This document shows, piece by piece, positions 8,287-17,239 of a DNA stretch of 64,000 nt. The number at the start of each line of letters is the position of its first letter. The first letter of the stretch is position 1. The stretch comes from Zwartia hollandica. Lineage in GTDB: Bacteria > Pseudomonadota > Gammaproteobacteria > Burkholderiales > Burkholderiaceae_B. Position numbers and translations under genes: made by a program. Under the pieces are notes generated by a model. The model was not told the DNA's origin and did no database searches. It saw nothing but the letters and a program-made list of their open reading frames with translations. The stretch is from the NCBI RefSeq assembly GCF_019923725.1, contig NZ_JAHXRI010000006.1, positions 496,001 to 560,000 of the forward strand. Reading direction: 5' to 3'.

Positions 8287-9099
8287 ATGATTGATATTGC
8301 AACACTTGCAAAGAATATTCGTTTAAAGATTGTCACACTGTGTTTCCAAAAGCGAACTTCGCACGTGGGAGGCGCTTTGTCCGTAGCCGACATCCTTGCA
8401 GTTTTATATGGTGAGGTTTTAGATATTTCTCCAACTCGAATCGCGGACCCTTCACGGGATCGCTTGTACTACAGCAAGGGGCATGCTTGCACTGCCTTAT
8501 ATGCAGCGTTAGATATAAAGGGTTTTTTTGAGCCTAATGCGTTAGCTGATGGCTTCACGGTTGATGGCACTTACTTCACCTCGCATATCAATCATCAATT
8601 GCCAGGGGTTGAGCTATCAACGGGTAGCCTTGGGCATGCTTTAGGCGTTGCATGCGGCGTTTCAATCGCAGCAAAGCGCAGGCAGCAACCTCAAAGCGTT
8701 TTTGTAGTTTTGAGCGATGGTGAATTGGACGAAGGGTCGAATTGGGAGGCGATTATGTTTGCAGCGCATCATCATCTAGATAATTTGATCGCGATCGTCG
8801 ACTACAACAAAATACAAAGCTTTGGGTCTGTTAAAGAAGTGATGGGCCTCGAACCACTCGCTGACAAATTTAAAGCATTCAATTGGGATGTCACAGAAGT
8901 CGATGGCCATTGCCTCGAACAGTTAGCGTCGACGCTTAGAAAAGCTAAAGCTAACCGCGCGGGTAAGCCTAAGTGCGTGATCGCGCATACGGTCAAGGGG
9001 AAAGGCGTAAGTTTTATGGAGAACAAACTGGCGTGGCACTATAAGTCGCCGAATGAAGATGATTATCATGCCGCATGTCGTGAAATAGAAGTTCTCTAA
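8287..9099 (+). CDS. Transketolase, N-terminal subunit
   Basis: A 270-residue TPP-dependent enzyme half. The KRTSHVGGALSVADILAVLY segment is typical of transketolase N-domains. The TPP/metal site follows the GDG-N pattern: SDGELDEGSNWEA, then DYNKIQ about 25 residues on, with Ser in place of the first Gly. Ordinary transketolase is one chain of about 660 residues; here the PP and Pyr domains are separate genes, as in several secondary-metabolism and glycan loci. The ATG at 8287 has a GTGAGAG sequence just upstream; a GTG at 8278 overlapping the previous stop is an alternative. The next gene, one base after the stop, encodes the other half. It probably moves a two-carbon ketol unit. Confidence 0.85.
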   Translation: MIDIATLAKNIRLKIVTLCFQKRTSHVGGALSVADILAVLYGEVLDISPTRIADPSRDRLYYSKGHACTALYAALDIKGFFEPNALADGFTVDGTYFTSHINHQLPGVELSTGSLGHALGVACGVSIAAKRRQQPQSVFVVLSDGELDEGSNWEAIMFAAHHHLDNLIAIVDYNKIQSFGSVKEVMGLEPLADKFKAFNWDVTEVDGHCLEQLASTLRKAKANRAGKPKCVIAHTVKGKGVSFMENKLAWHYKSPNEDDYHAACREIEVL

Positions 9100-9100
9100 T

Positions 9101-10006
9101 ATGCGAAACACCTTCATCAATACCTTGACTGCTCTTGCAGAAAACAACAAGGATATATTTCTACTCTGCGGCGATCTTGGCTATTCGGTTCTTGAGCCTT
9201 TCGCCGCTAAGTTTCCAGAGCGATTTTTAAACGTAGGCATCGCCGAACAGAATATGACCCAAGTAGCCGTCGGACTTGCTAGGGAGGGCTATAACGTATT
9301 CACCTATTCTATTGGTAACTTTCCCACTCTTCGCTGTATGGAGCAAATCCGTTACGACGTCTGTTATCACAAAGCGAACGTCAAGATTGTTGCGGTGGGG
9401 GCAGGTTACGCCTACGGACCGCAAGGCGTATCTCACCATACGACAGAAGATATTGCTATGTTACGCGTAATTCCTAACATGCTTGTTTGTGCGCCAGCAG
9501 ATCCAGTTGAGGCCGCAGCTGCAGCGAGGTTCATGGCGGCGTATTCTGGGCCAGGTTATGTTCGTATTAACAAGTCTGGCGAGCCATGTATTCACGACCC
9601 TTCAGTACAGTTAGCAATCACGCCGGGAAATTTTTTACCAGTTCGTGTAGGACACGTAACGGCAGTGCTCTCAACCGGCGCGATGCTGAGTGTAGTGATG
9701 AAAGACTTAGAGCAGCAGACACTAAATTACGCCGTATTTAGTGTCCCTTTCATCGGCAACTATGATCGCAAAGCTTTAATTAATTTGGCGGAAAACTTTG
9801 AAGAAATTGTAACGATAGAAGAGCACCAATTGAATGGCGGCTTTGGCAGTTCGATTATGGAAGCGTTAGGTGATCTGTACAGTGAACGTAGTATCAAACG
9901 AATGCCACGAGTAAGGCGTATCGGTATACCAAATAAATTTCTCGGTATGTCAGGTAGTCAAAATTATTTACGAACTGTCGCCAAGCTTCACCTTGCTGTC
10001 GATTGA
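9101..10006 (+). CDS. Transketolase, C-terminal subunit
   Basis: A 301-residue partner of the preceding gene. It contains the pyrimidine-binding domain with the catalytic glutamate in NVGIAEQNM (E49), which activates the TPP aminopyrimidine, followed by the GPQGVSHHTTEDIAMLR stretch and the C-terminal transketolase domain (ETIEEH-like segment VTIEEHQLNGGFGSS). Starts one base after the N-subunit stop, so the two should be made in equal amounts and form an alpha2beta2 enzyme. In a glycan locus the likely role is to supply or attach a ketol unit for an unusual sugar. A housekeeping pentose-phosphate role is unlikely because of the split form and context. Confidence 0.85.
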   Translation: MRNTFINTLTALAENNKDIFLLCGDLGYSVLEPFAAKFPERFLNVGIAEQNMTQVAVGLAREGYNVFTYSIGNFPTLRCMEQIRYDVCYHKANVKIVAVGAGYAYGPQGVSHHTTEDIAMLRVIPNMLVCAPADPVEAAAAARFMAAYSGPGYVRINKSGEPCIHDPSVQLAITPGNFLPVRVGHVTAVLSTGAMLSVVMKDLEQQTLNYAVFSVPFIGNYDRKALINLAENFEEIVTIEEHQLNGGFGSSIMEALGDLYSERSIKRMPRVRRIGIPNKFLGMSGSQNYLRTVAKLHLAVD

Positions 10007-10090
10007 AGCGATTACAAGTAAGTACGGGCTCACGGTTAATTAATATATGAATCAAGTGATGAGGACCATCAAGCTGATAGGGGTATCGCG

Positions 10091-10819
10091 ATGTCTGATA
10101 AATACACAATAAGATCTATCATTAAGGGACTCGCTCCGCCGATGCTTTGGCGACTGCTAAGAGATACAAAACTGCGAGTACGAAAATACCATGGCGCAGA
10201 ACAGATCGATGCAATTATCGAAAAATATCTTGATTACCGAGATGGGTATTATGTAGAACTAGGCGCTGCCGATGGGATTGGCTTTTCGAACACCTTGTTT
10301 TTTGAGTTGCATAAAAACTGGTCAGGCATACTAATCGAACCATCACCTAATAATTTTTTACAGTGTCTAGCAAATAGGTCTCCTCGAAACACTTTCTTTT
10401 GTAACGCGTGTACGTCTTTTGATTACCCTGAAAAATTCGTAGAAATGATTTACGCCCACTACATGTCTGCTGCGATCGGGCTAGAGTCTGACATAGCCGA
10501 TCCCGCCGAGCATGCTCTAAGTGGTTCACGCTATTTAGCAACAGATACTGAGAGGGTCTTCAGATACGGCGCCATCGCACGGCCCTTAAACGAATTGTTG
10601 ATTGAAGCGCGTGCGCCCAAATTAATTGATTTCCTGTCTCTGGATGTAGAGGGTGTAGAAATCGAGGTGCTGAAAGGAGTTGATCATGAGGCATATAAGT
10701 TTAAGCTCATGTGCATTGAAACCCGAAGCCCAGAGGTATTGACAGCGTATCTAAGTCAATATGGCTACATTCATAAAGAAAAAATCAGTCACCACGATCA
10801 TATATTTCTATTGAAATAA
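10091..10819 (+). CDS. FkbM-family methyltransferase
   Basis: A 242-residue SAM-dependent methyltransferase. YYVELGAADGIGFSNT is the FkbM-type motif I, GILIEPSPNNF gives the acidic residue that binds SAM ribose, and DFLSLDVEGVEIEVLKG is the signature segment of the family. FkbM-like enzymes O-methylate hydroxyls on sugars, lipids or polyketides. Start at ATG 10091 has AGGGG eight bases upstream. It follows the transketolase pair by 84 bases on the same strand. It probably methylates the glycan or its repeating unit; no direct evidence for the position. Confidence 0.85.
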   Translation: MSDKYTIRSIIKGLAPPMLWRLLRDTKLRVRKYHGAEQIDAIIEKYLDYRDGYYVELGAADGIGFSNTLFFELHKNWSGILIEPSPNNFLQCLANRSPRNTFFCNACTSFDYPEKFVEMIYAHYMSAAIGLESDIADPAEHALSGSRYLATDTERVFRYGAIARPLNELLIEARAPKLIDFLSLDVEGVEIEVLKGVDHEAYKFKLMCIETRSPEVLTAYLSQYGYIHKEKISHHDHIFLLK

Positions 10820-10856
10820 CGTCAAAAAAATTCAGCCCTCTTGTGCGTCGAACTAA

Positions 10857-12746
10857 ATGAAATATAAAAAGCAGATTGATGGCTTAAGGGCTTTGGCCGT
10901 TATGTCAGTCATCTTTTTTCATGCTGATGTCATCGGTTTTGCCGGTGGTTATGTTGGCGTCGACATTTTTTTTGTAATTAGTGGATATCTAATCACCTCG
11001 TTGATCTTGCAGCAAATGCAAGATCGGACGTTTTCTTTGAGCGCATTTTGGGAACGTAGAGCACGGCGTATCCTACCAGCATTATTTTTTGTCATTTTCT
11101 GTTGCTTGCCTGTTGCCTGGATATTCTTGCTGCCCTACGACATGCAACGGTTTTCTGGTGCCTTGATCACAATCCCATTTTTTTTACAGAATTTTTATTT
11201 TTGGCGTAATAATACTTATTTCGAACCCTCAACTGATTTCTCACCACTTGTTCACACATGGAGCCTTGCGGTCGAAGAGCAATATTATTTGCTTTTTCCG
11301 TTCTTCTTGCTTTGGACGCGGCGCTGCAAGAAGACGACGTTACTTTGGCTCATACTATTTATCGCGCTGATTGGGCTACTAATGCTTCAGTCGGTCTTTG
11401 TCGAGAAGCTTTCATTTAAATTCTTTATGCTGCCCACCAGAGGGTGGGAAATTTTAATAGGGGCTGCGGTTGCATGCTACGCATTAGATTCAAATAATAA
11501 GAATGAATTATCCATTAGGAGCGCTGAGTTATTGAGCGCGGCTGGTTTGTTGTTAATACTGTATTCGATTATTTCTTTTGATAAGAATACGGTGTTCCCC
11601 GGCTGGGCGACGCTCGTGCCGACTTTAGGAACCGGATTGATATTGCTCGGTGTTGAGCAGCGAACATTTGTATCGAGATTATTTGAACTTAAACCCTTGA
11701 CGGCAATTGGGTTGGTGAGCTACGGCGCATACTTATGGCATCAACCCCTGCTGGCCTTTTCCCGGCATATTTCTGTTGATGAACCCAGTCGGTTCGTTAC
11801 GTCATTACTTGCTCTAGCAAGCCTGATTTTTGGTTGGGTCAGCTACAAGTTCGTCGAGCAGCCCTTTAGAAGGCAGGGATTGATCAGCACAAAAGGTCTC
11901 GTCATAGTTGTTTTATGCTCAAGCCTTGGCTTGGTAGTCTTCGGCGCATCTGGTGTATTGACTAAGGGTTTTGAAAATCGATTCTCAACCCAACAAAAAG
12001 AGCTGTGGTCGTACACTAATTACGATGTCGGTGCGCTCTGGCGAGTGGGTCAGTGTTTTCTTCAGCCCGAGCAGTCGTATCACTCATTTGGCAAGGATTG
12101 TGCCGGCGTCGGTGACGGCAAACCTTTACGAGCTATGGTCTGGGGCGACTCCAACGCCGCCGCCCTCTACCCTGGGTTGAAGCATCAGTTTGAGCATGTC
12201 GCGCAATATTCTGCAAGTGGTTGCCCGCCTGTACTTTCGATCAATCAAACCTGGCGACCATTTTGCAAAGATATCAATCGATACGTATTCGAGCAGATAA
12301 AGACGCTCAGGCCTGAGCGTTTAATTTTATTTGCGAATTGGATCCTTTATAAGGACATTGATATGGCCGGTGAATTGGCGGCCACGCTCGATGCAATAAA
12401 AAAAGAATTACCCAGCACTGCAATCGAAGTGATCGGCGGAGTGCCTCAGTGGTACCCATCTTTACCCGTATATCTGTTAAAGAGAGGCCTTTACATCGAC
12501 CAGATTAGCGCAGTCGTCAATACAGGTTTGTCGCCAATTATCGAGCTAGACCAAGCGCTTGCTACGATGAGTGAGACCAGAAAAGTACGATTTCATTCAG
12601 CACTTGATGCACTGTGCAATCGGCATGCATGCCAAGTGGCTACTCAATATCAAAACAAGCAGGTGCTGACAACGTGGGATTATGAGCATCTAACTGAAGG
12701 CGGTTCAGTTAACTTAGTGCAAAAATTATTTGGTAAAAATCGTTAG
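10857..12746 (+). CDS. Membrane O-acyltransferase (acyltransferase 3, OafA/YrhL type) with C-terminal SGNH domain
   Basis: A 629-residue protein. The N-terminal ~350 residues are a ten-helix acyltransferase-3 domain starting KQIDGLRALAVMSVIFFHAD and GVDIFFVISGYLI, with the conserved His of the FFHAD segment and a WSLAVEEQYYL motif. The C-terminal ~230 residues are a periplasmic SGNH domain with the nucleophile block MVWGDSNAAALYPG and a terminal DYEHLTEGGS in the place of the DxxH block. This OafA-like architecture moves acetyl groups across the inner membrane onto O-antigen or other surface glycan. Length and domain order are normal for the family. It ends the rightward operon, facing rfbG. 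Confidence 0.9.
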   Translation: MKYKKQIDGLRALAVMSVIFFHADVIGFAGGYVGVDIFFVISGYLITSLILQQMQDRTFSLSAFWERRARRILPALFFVIFCCLPVAWIFLLPYDMQRFSGALITIPFFLQNFYFWRNNTYFEPSTDFSPLVHTWSLAVEEQYYLLFPFFLLWTRRCKKTTLLWLILFIALIGLLMLQSVFVEKLSFKFFMLPTRGWEILIGAAVACYALDSNNKNELSIRSAELLSAAGLLLILYSIISFDKNTVFPGWATLVPTLGTGLILLGVEQRTFVSRLFELKPLTAIGLVSYGAYLWHQPLLAFSRHISVDEPSRFVTSLLALASLIFGWVSYKFVEQPFRRQGLISTKGLVIVVLCSSLGLVVFGASGVLTKGFENRFSTQQKELWSYTNYDVGALWRVGQCFLQPEQSYHSFGKDCAGVGDGKPLRAMVWGDSNAAALYPGLKHQFEHVAQYSASGCPPVLSINQTWRPFCKDINRYVFEQIKTLRPERLILFANWILYKDIDMAGELAATLDAIKKELPSTAIEVIGGVPQWYPSLPVYLLKRGLYIDQISAVVNTGLSPIIELDQALATMSETRKVRFHSALDALCNRHACQVATQYQNKQVLTTWDYEHLTEGGSVNLVQKLFGKNR

Positions 12747-12779
12747 GCATGCTTGTCACGACGCACAAAAACGACTACT

Positions 12780-13868
12780 TCATCGTGGGTGAGTTTGGTG
12801 TTCAATGATTTGGGCGAGACTAAGCGCGAGCATGTCTTTGTGTTCGTCGAATGATCGATGCCATGCTACGATTTTCTCGATCGCAATTTCAAGCGACCAG
12901 CGTGAACGCCAGTTTAATTCATTGTTCGCACGACGACAGTCTAGTCGTAAAAGTTGTGCCTCGTGCGGTTGTTCCGCGTCGATTAAGCTCCACGATGCGG
13001 GTCGATGCCAACGCCTTGCCATCAACTCAATGACTGCACTTACGCTTCGCGTATCAGAATCCTGAGGCCCGAAATTCCAGGCGCTCGCAAAGTGATCCGC
13101 GTGGTGATAAAGGTTTTCTAAGAGTAGTAGGTAGCCCGAGAGGGGCTCTATTACATGTTGCCAAGGGCGGATTGCCTGAGGATTACGAATGATTATGGGC
13201 TCGTCAAGATTAAATGCGCGGATGGCGTCGGGGATTAAACGATCTGTAGACCAGTCCCCCCCACCGATTACATTTCCAGCTCTCGCCGTCGCGATCGCAG
13301 CGTTGCCGGTGCTTTGCTTCCCCGTGAAATAAGATTGCCGGTAGGCTGCGGTGATAAGTTCGGCACACGCTTTACTACTACTGTACGGGTCATATCCCCC
13401 CAAAGGGTCTGACTCTTGGAATTGTTCGCCCTGCTCTTTATTTTCGTAGCACTTATCCGTGGTGACAACTAAAACGGCCCGGACGCCAGGCATCTGACGG
13501 ACAGCTTCAAGTACATGCGCTGTACCTAGAATATTGGTCGCGTATGTTTCAAGGGGATTTGTGTACCCATAGCGCACAAGAGGTTGAGCCGCCATGTGAA
13601 TCACGATTTCAGGTGCTGAGGCCCGCATCGCTTTGCTGAGCGCGTCGAGATCATTGATATTCCCAAGGATGGAGGTGTCGACTTGATGTTCGACATCCAA
13701 GATCTTGAACAGAGATGGTTCGGTATTGGGCGCTAAAGAAAATCCTGTGACTGTCGCGCCCATCGAAACGAGCCAAATCGAAAGCCAACTACCTTTGAAG
13801 CCAGTGTGGCCTGTTAAAAAAACACGTTTACCGCTCCAGAAGGCGTTGTCGACATTTGCGCCTGTCAT
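12780..13868 (-). CDS. rfbG: CDP-glucose 4,6-dehydratase
   Basis: A 362-residue extended SDR of the RfbG/DdhB type. It makes CDP-4-keto-6-deoxyglucose from CDP-glucose. FLTGHTGFKGSWL carries the NAD-binding glycines, GGYDPYSSSKACAEL the catalytic Tyr and Lys, and RAGNVIGGGDWSTDRLIPD plus RPWQHVIEPLSGYL are near-diagnostic for the family. The ATG at 13868 overlaps the rfbF stop by one base (TGATG), so that start is preferred over an ATG 15 bases upstream. The product is the entry point to CDP-linked dideoxy and branched sugars, but the next enzyme (RfbH/DdhC) is not in the window. Confidence 0.93.
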   Translation of the reverse strand: MTGANVDNAFWSGKRVFLTGHTGFKGSWLSIWLVSMGATVTGFSLAPNTEPSLFKILDVEHQVDTSILGNINDLDALSKAMRASAPEIVIHMAAQPLVRYGYTNPLETYATNILGTAHVLEAVRQMPGVRAVLVVTTDKCYENKEQGEQFQESDPLGGYDPYSSSKACAELITAAYRQSYFTGKQSTGNAAIATARAGNVIGGGDWSTDRLIPDAIRAFNLDEPIIIRNPQAIRPWQHVIEPLSGYLLLLENLYHHADHFASAWNFGPQDSDTRSVSAVIELMARRWHRPASWSLIDAEQPHEAQLLRLDCRRANNELNWRSRWSLEIAIEKIVAWHRSFDEHKDMLALSLAQIIEHQTHPR

Positions 13869-14632
13869 CACCAAACTTTCCATGGCGCGTCACCCTTTGA
13901 CCAGAGCTCTTCAAGGTGGTTTTTATCCCGCAAAGTATCCATTGGCTGCCAGAAGCCGCGATGAAAAAAGGCCTGCATTTCGCCTTTTCTTGCCAGCGAC
14001 TCGAGAGGTTCACGCTCCCAGATGGTTTCGTCATCTTGAAGTAGCGTCAGGCACTCAGGCTTTAGCACAAAGAAGCCGCCATTGATCCAGTTCCCGTCGC
14101 CAGCGGGCTTTTCTTGAAAACTGGCGACAGAAGTGCCCTGTATTTTGAGTGCGCCAAATCTTCCAGGGGGCTGTACCGCTGTCATTGATGCGATCTTGCC
14201 ATGGGCTTTGTGAAAACGGATCAATTCAGCGATGTTGACCGAAGCCACACCATCCCCATAGGTCAGACAAAAATCCCCGTCTAAATGTTGCTCAATCCGT
14301 TTAATACGCCCACCGGTCTGGGTGAGGTCTCCCGTGTCCACCAGCGTAATCTTCCAGGGCTCTGCATTTTGGTGATGCACCGACACCGAGTTATTTGCTA
14401 AATCGATCGTAACGTCGGACATGTGCAGAAAATAGTTGGCGAAGTACTCTTTGATCAGATAGCCCTTGTAGCCACAGCAAACGATGAAATCATTCACGCC
14501 GTGAGCTGAATAGATCTTCATGATGTGCCATAAAATAGGTTTGCCCCCGATTTCGATCATGGGCTTGGGTCGTGTTACGGATTCCTCTGAAATCCTTGTA
14601 CCAAGACCACCTGCAAGCAATACAGCTTTCAT
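13868..14632 (-). CDS. rfbF: Glucose-1-phosphate cytidylyltransferase
   Basis: A 254-residue nucleotidyltransferase that makes CDP-glucose from CTP and glucose-1-phosphate. [18 protein letters not shown] opens the protein, [18 protein letters not shown] is the sugar-1-phosphate cytidylyltransferase signature, and [14 protein letters not shown] the metal site. The ATG at 14632 is chosen because AAGGA lies seven bases upstream and the family starts exactly there; an upstream in-frame extension to 14686 is not needed. rfbG follows with a TGATG overlap, forming a two-gene leftward operon for the CDP-sugar branch. Confidence 0.93.
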   Translation of the reverse strand: MKAVLLAGGLGTRISEESVTRPKPMIEIGGKPILWHIMKIYSAHGVNDFIVCCGYKGYLIKEYFANYFLHMSDVTIDLANNSVSVHHQNAEPWKITLVDTGDLTQTGGRIKRIEQHLDGDFCLTYGDGVASVNIAELIRFHKAHGKIASMTAVQPPGRFGALKIQGTSVASFQEKPAGDGNWINGGFFVLKPECLTLLQDDETIWEREPLESLARKGEMQAFFHRGFWQPMDTLRDKNHLEELWSKGDAPWKVW

Positions 14633-14746
14633 ACTATCCTTTGGCCCTTTACAACGATCGACGATAGAGTGTGGAGTAAACTCCAAAGTAGTGGCTTAAC
14701 CTACGTACATCAGGTCTGCGCAGCCAAGTTGAATTGTAGAACACCT

Positions 14747-14775
14747 TTGACCTTAGCAAAAAGCGTCGTTACTAA
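14747..14775 (+). promoter_or_regulatory. Possible sigma70-type promoter for the GT4/GT10 genes
   Basis: TTGACC at 14747-14752 and TACTAA at 14770-14775 are separated by 17 bases. The -35 box is good, the -10 box only moderate. It lies in the divergent gap between rfbF and the glycosyltransferase gene at 14868 and would give a leader of about 85 bases. Confidence 0.35.
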
Positions 14776-14867
14776 CCTTACAACTTAACAATTGTTGTAG
14801 GGGATAACGAGCGAGCATGTGATCAAAAAAGTCATTAATAAATAGGTTCATATCAAACCGAAACTTC

Positions 14868-16061
14868 ATGTCTATTCAAATTACACGCTCGAAAAAGCTG
14901 ATACACCGCATACAAGCTAAACTAAGAGTTGATAAAGCTTACGATTTTCTTTCGCAAACATATCAAAAATATAAAAGACAGCAAAGTCATCAGGTGCTCA
15001 GCAGTCAACGCGCGTTAACGGTTTTCTATCATCTGCAGTCTTTGAACACGCACCCTTACATTGCTGAGCGCATGTATGGTCATTGCGCTCCGCTAGCCTG
15101 GTCAAATTACTCTGATGCAGACATTGCGCATTTTTTACAGCAACCTGAACATGTTGCCAAGCCCTATTTTGTCGAGCCCAATGACCAAATATTGACGCCC
15201 GGTGTTTATTTTGGCGCCAAAAAACCTTTTGAGATTATCAAGAAGCTGGATGATATCAAGAGTTTAATTGGTTCTGATAATTTTAAAGGAATGTTGATCG
15301 GCGACGACGGACTGGAGGCTCAATTTATTCATTACTTTGGCACCGAACTTATTCATAAGCTATATAAATATCCGCAAATGCGGTGTATTCCCAAAAAGAA
15401 AATAGAAGAAATAAAGTGTCATGCTGATCAGAATGGCAGGCGTTTTGTATTTTTAGCATCTGACTATAAATTAAAAGCAATCGATTTATTAATAGAGTCT
15501 TGGTTAAATGTTCGACAATTATGTGGGGCGACTTTAACTATTGCTTGCCCTAATATTCCAGCAAGTGAATTAGACAAACTAAAGTCTATAAAATCAATTA
15601 AGATCATTAAAGATGCACCACTCTCCACAAAAACAAAAAAAATATTATTATCTGGTGCCGATATCAGTATCTGCTTGACACATGTCGATGGCGGCGCAAA
15701 TGCTTGGGAAGGTATCGAATATGGCCACCCTATTATTACTAGCTCCTATCACAGAAGCGATTATCTGACCAAAAATCAGAATGGGGCGGTGATAGACTTT
15801 CCGAATCAATTCTATCGTTTGGGCGAATACGGCTTTCGCTTTAATAGTATCGAAGACTATATGGCTCATGTCGAATTTGAGATGAGTCAAGGTATATATG
15901 ATGCTGCAAAAACAAGCTTGACTGAGAAAATACAGGCTTATATCGATCATCCCAATCTTGTGTACGAGCAATCAGTCAAGTCATTGCAACTGGCGCATGA
16001 GCAATCAGTCGCAAAATCAAATGAGCGATTGCTTGAAATATACCGTCAAGGTATTAATTGA
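14868..16061 (+). CDS. Glycosyltransferase, GT4-like (GT-B fold)
   Basis: A 397-residue protein. The C-terminal half has the GT-B donor-domain order: RRFVFLASDYKLKAIDLLI, then IKIIKDAPLSTK, then DISICLTHVDGGANAWEGIEYG, where the E of AWEGIEYG fills the E-x7-E position of GT4 enzymes. The N-terminal half is poorly conserved. It would add a sugar from a nucleotide donor to the growing lipid-linked oligosaccharide at the cytoplasmic face. ATG at 14868 follows a short AT-rich leader. The next gene starts three bases after its stop and encodes another transferase, so they probably build adjacent linkages. Confidence 0.7.
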   Translation: MSIQITRSKKLIHRIQAKLRVDKAYDFLSQTYQKYKRQQSHQVLSSQRALTVFYHLQSLNTHPYIAERMYGHCAPLAWSNYSDADIAHFLQQPEHVAKPYFVEPNDQILTPGVYFGAKKPFEIIKKLDDIKSLIGSDNFKGMLIGDDGLEAQFIHYFGTELIHKLYKYPQMRCIPKKKIEEIKCHADQNGRRFVFLASDYKLKAIDLLIESWLNVRQLCGATLTIACPNIPASELDKLKSIKSIKIIKDAPLSTKTKKILLSGADISICLTHVDGGANAWEGIEYGHPIITSSYHRSDYLTKNQNGAVIDFPNQFYRLGEYGFRFNSIEDYMAHVEFEMSQGIYDAAKTSLTEKIQAYIDHPNLVYEQSVKSLQLAHEQSVAKSNERLLEIYRQGIN

Positions 16062-16064
16062 GCT

Positions 16065-17171
16065 ATGATCACTATAAAACTATCACTTCCCGGCTTTGAA
16101 GACGTAGACATCAGTCAATTTATTGGCCGTACAGATAATACAGTCAGAGATTGTGTTTTTTATGTTAATCGAGACGACATAAAAGTTGCGGATTATTGGG
16201 TTTGCCTAGAGGCGCCCTACAAGACGGTTGAAACTTGTAGAGTAAAAAAAGACAACGTTTTTTTTCTTAATGCAGAAACAGCCTGGCCTAGATTTTTTTA
16301 TGACAGCGAGCTTAAGAAAAATTTTTTAATGCAGTTTGGAAGAATATATACTTGCCATGATATTTACGCGACCCATGCTTTTTTTGGATTGCCTTACTTG
16401 CCATGGATGATTAACGCGAATCACGGTCAGTCGGTTTTCTCGAGCCACGCCAGAGATCGCCTTTTTTTTGAACAGCTTACTTCATTACCTAAAACTAAGT
16501 CTTTGTCGGTATTTTGTTCAAATCAGACCTGGACAGAGGATCACAAACTAAGGCTTAAGTTTGTAAAAGCCCTAAAAGTACATTTCGGTGACAAAATTGA
16601 TTGGTTTGGCAATGGAATCCAGCCTTTAGAGAAAAAATGGGATGGTATTGCACCCTACAAATACCACATTGCATTAGAAAACCAATCTCGTAATAATGTC
16701 ATCACTGAAAAATTATATGACACATTTTTAGGTTTGGCATACCCCATTTATTACGGAGCACCTAATGCCAGTGAATATTTTGACTCAAATTCATTTTCTA
16801 CAATTGATATTGTTGACCTAAAAGGCTCAATTAATAAGATCGAACAGATCCTTGATAGTGATTTGTATGAGCAACGCTTAAGCGCAATCATCGCCTCGAA
16901 GAACCTTGTATTGAGCAAATATAATTTATTCGAACGAATCGCTGATATTTGCTTGACTGCACAGTCAACGCTTTCTTGTTCAACAGAGGCAGTCCAGGAA
17001 GATGTGACGGTGATGGCCATGAATCAGTTTGACGTTAAACAGGACTTGACTGCATTACTGAAAAAAAATCGATTTAATTTGATTTTAAGAAGATTAATAT
17101 ATTACTACCCTGGCACTATGTTAAAGAAATGGGGTGCTCGATTATTGCAGCAATATGATAATCAACGCTAA
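16065..17171 (+). CDS. GT10 (alpha-1,3-fucosyltransferase-like) glycosyltransferase
   Basis: A 368-residue protein. YKYHIALENQSRNNVITEKLYD followed by GLAYPIYYGAPNASEYF is the diagnostic donor-binding motif of family GT10 (alpha-1,3/1,4-fucosyltransferases), including the conserved Glu, Asn and Lys around TEKL. The N-terminal part has the expected FLNAETAWPRFF segment. GT10 enzymes use GDP-fucose, but no GDP-fucose synthesis gene is in this window, so the donor may be made elsewhere or may be another GDP- or NDP-sugar. It sits three bases downstream of the GT4-like gene in one operon. Confidence 0.8.
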   Translation: MITIKLSLPGFEDVDISQFIGRTDNTVRDCVFYVNRDDIKVADYWVCLEAPYKTVETCRVKKDNVFFLNAETAWPRFFYDSELKKNFLMQFGRIYTCHDIYATHAFFGLPYLPWMINANHGQSVFSSHARDRLFFEQLTSLPKTKSLSVFCSNQTWTEDHKLRLKFVKALKVHFGDKIDWFGNGIQPLEKKWDGIAPYKYHIALENQSRNNVITEKLYDTFLGLAYPIYYGAPNASEYFDSNSFSTIDIVDLKGSINKIEQILDSDLYEQRLSAIIASKNLVLSKYNLFERIADICLTAQSTLSCSTEAVQEDVTVMAMNQFDVKQDLTALLKKNRFNLILRRLIYYYPGTMLKKWGARLLQQYDNQR

Positions 17172-17239
17172 CGTGCCTTGCCAAAACCGGTCTTTCGATC
17201 GTCTAACGGTTTTGATATCAATCAACGTGGGCTGCTGTA

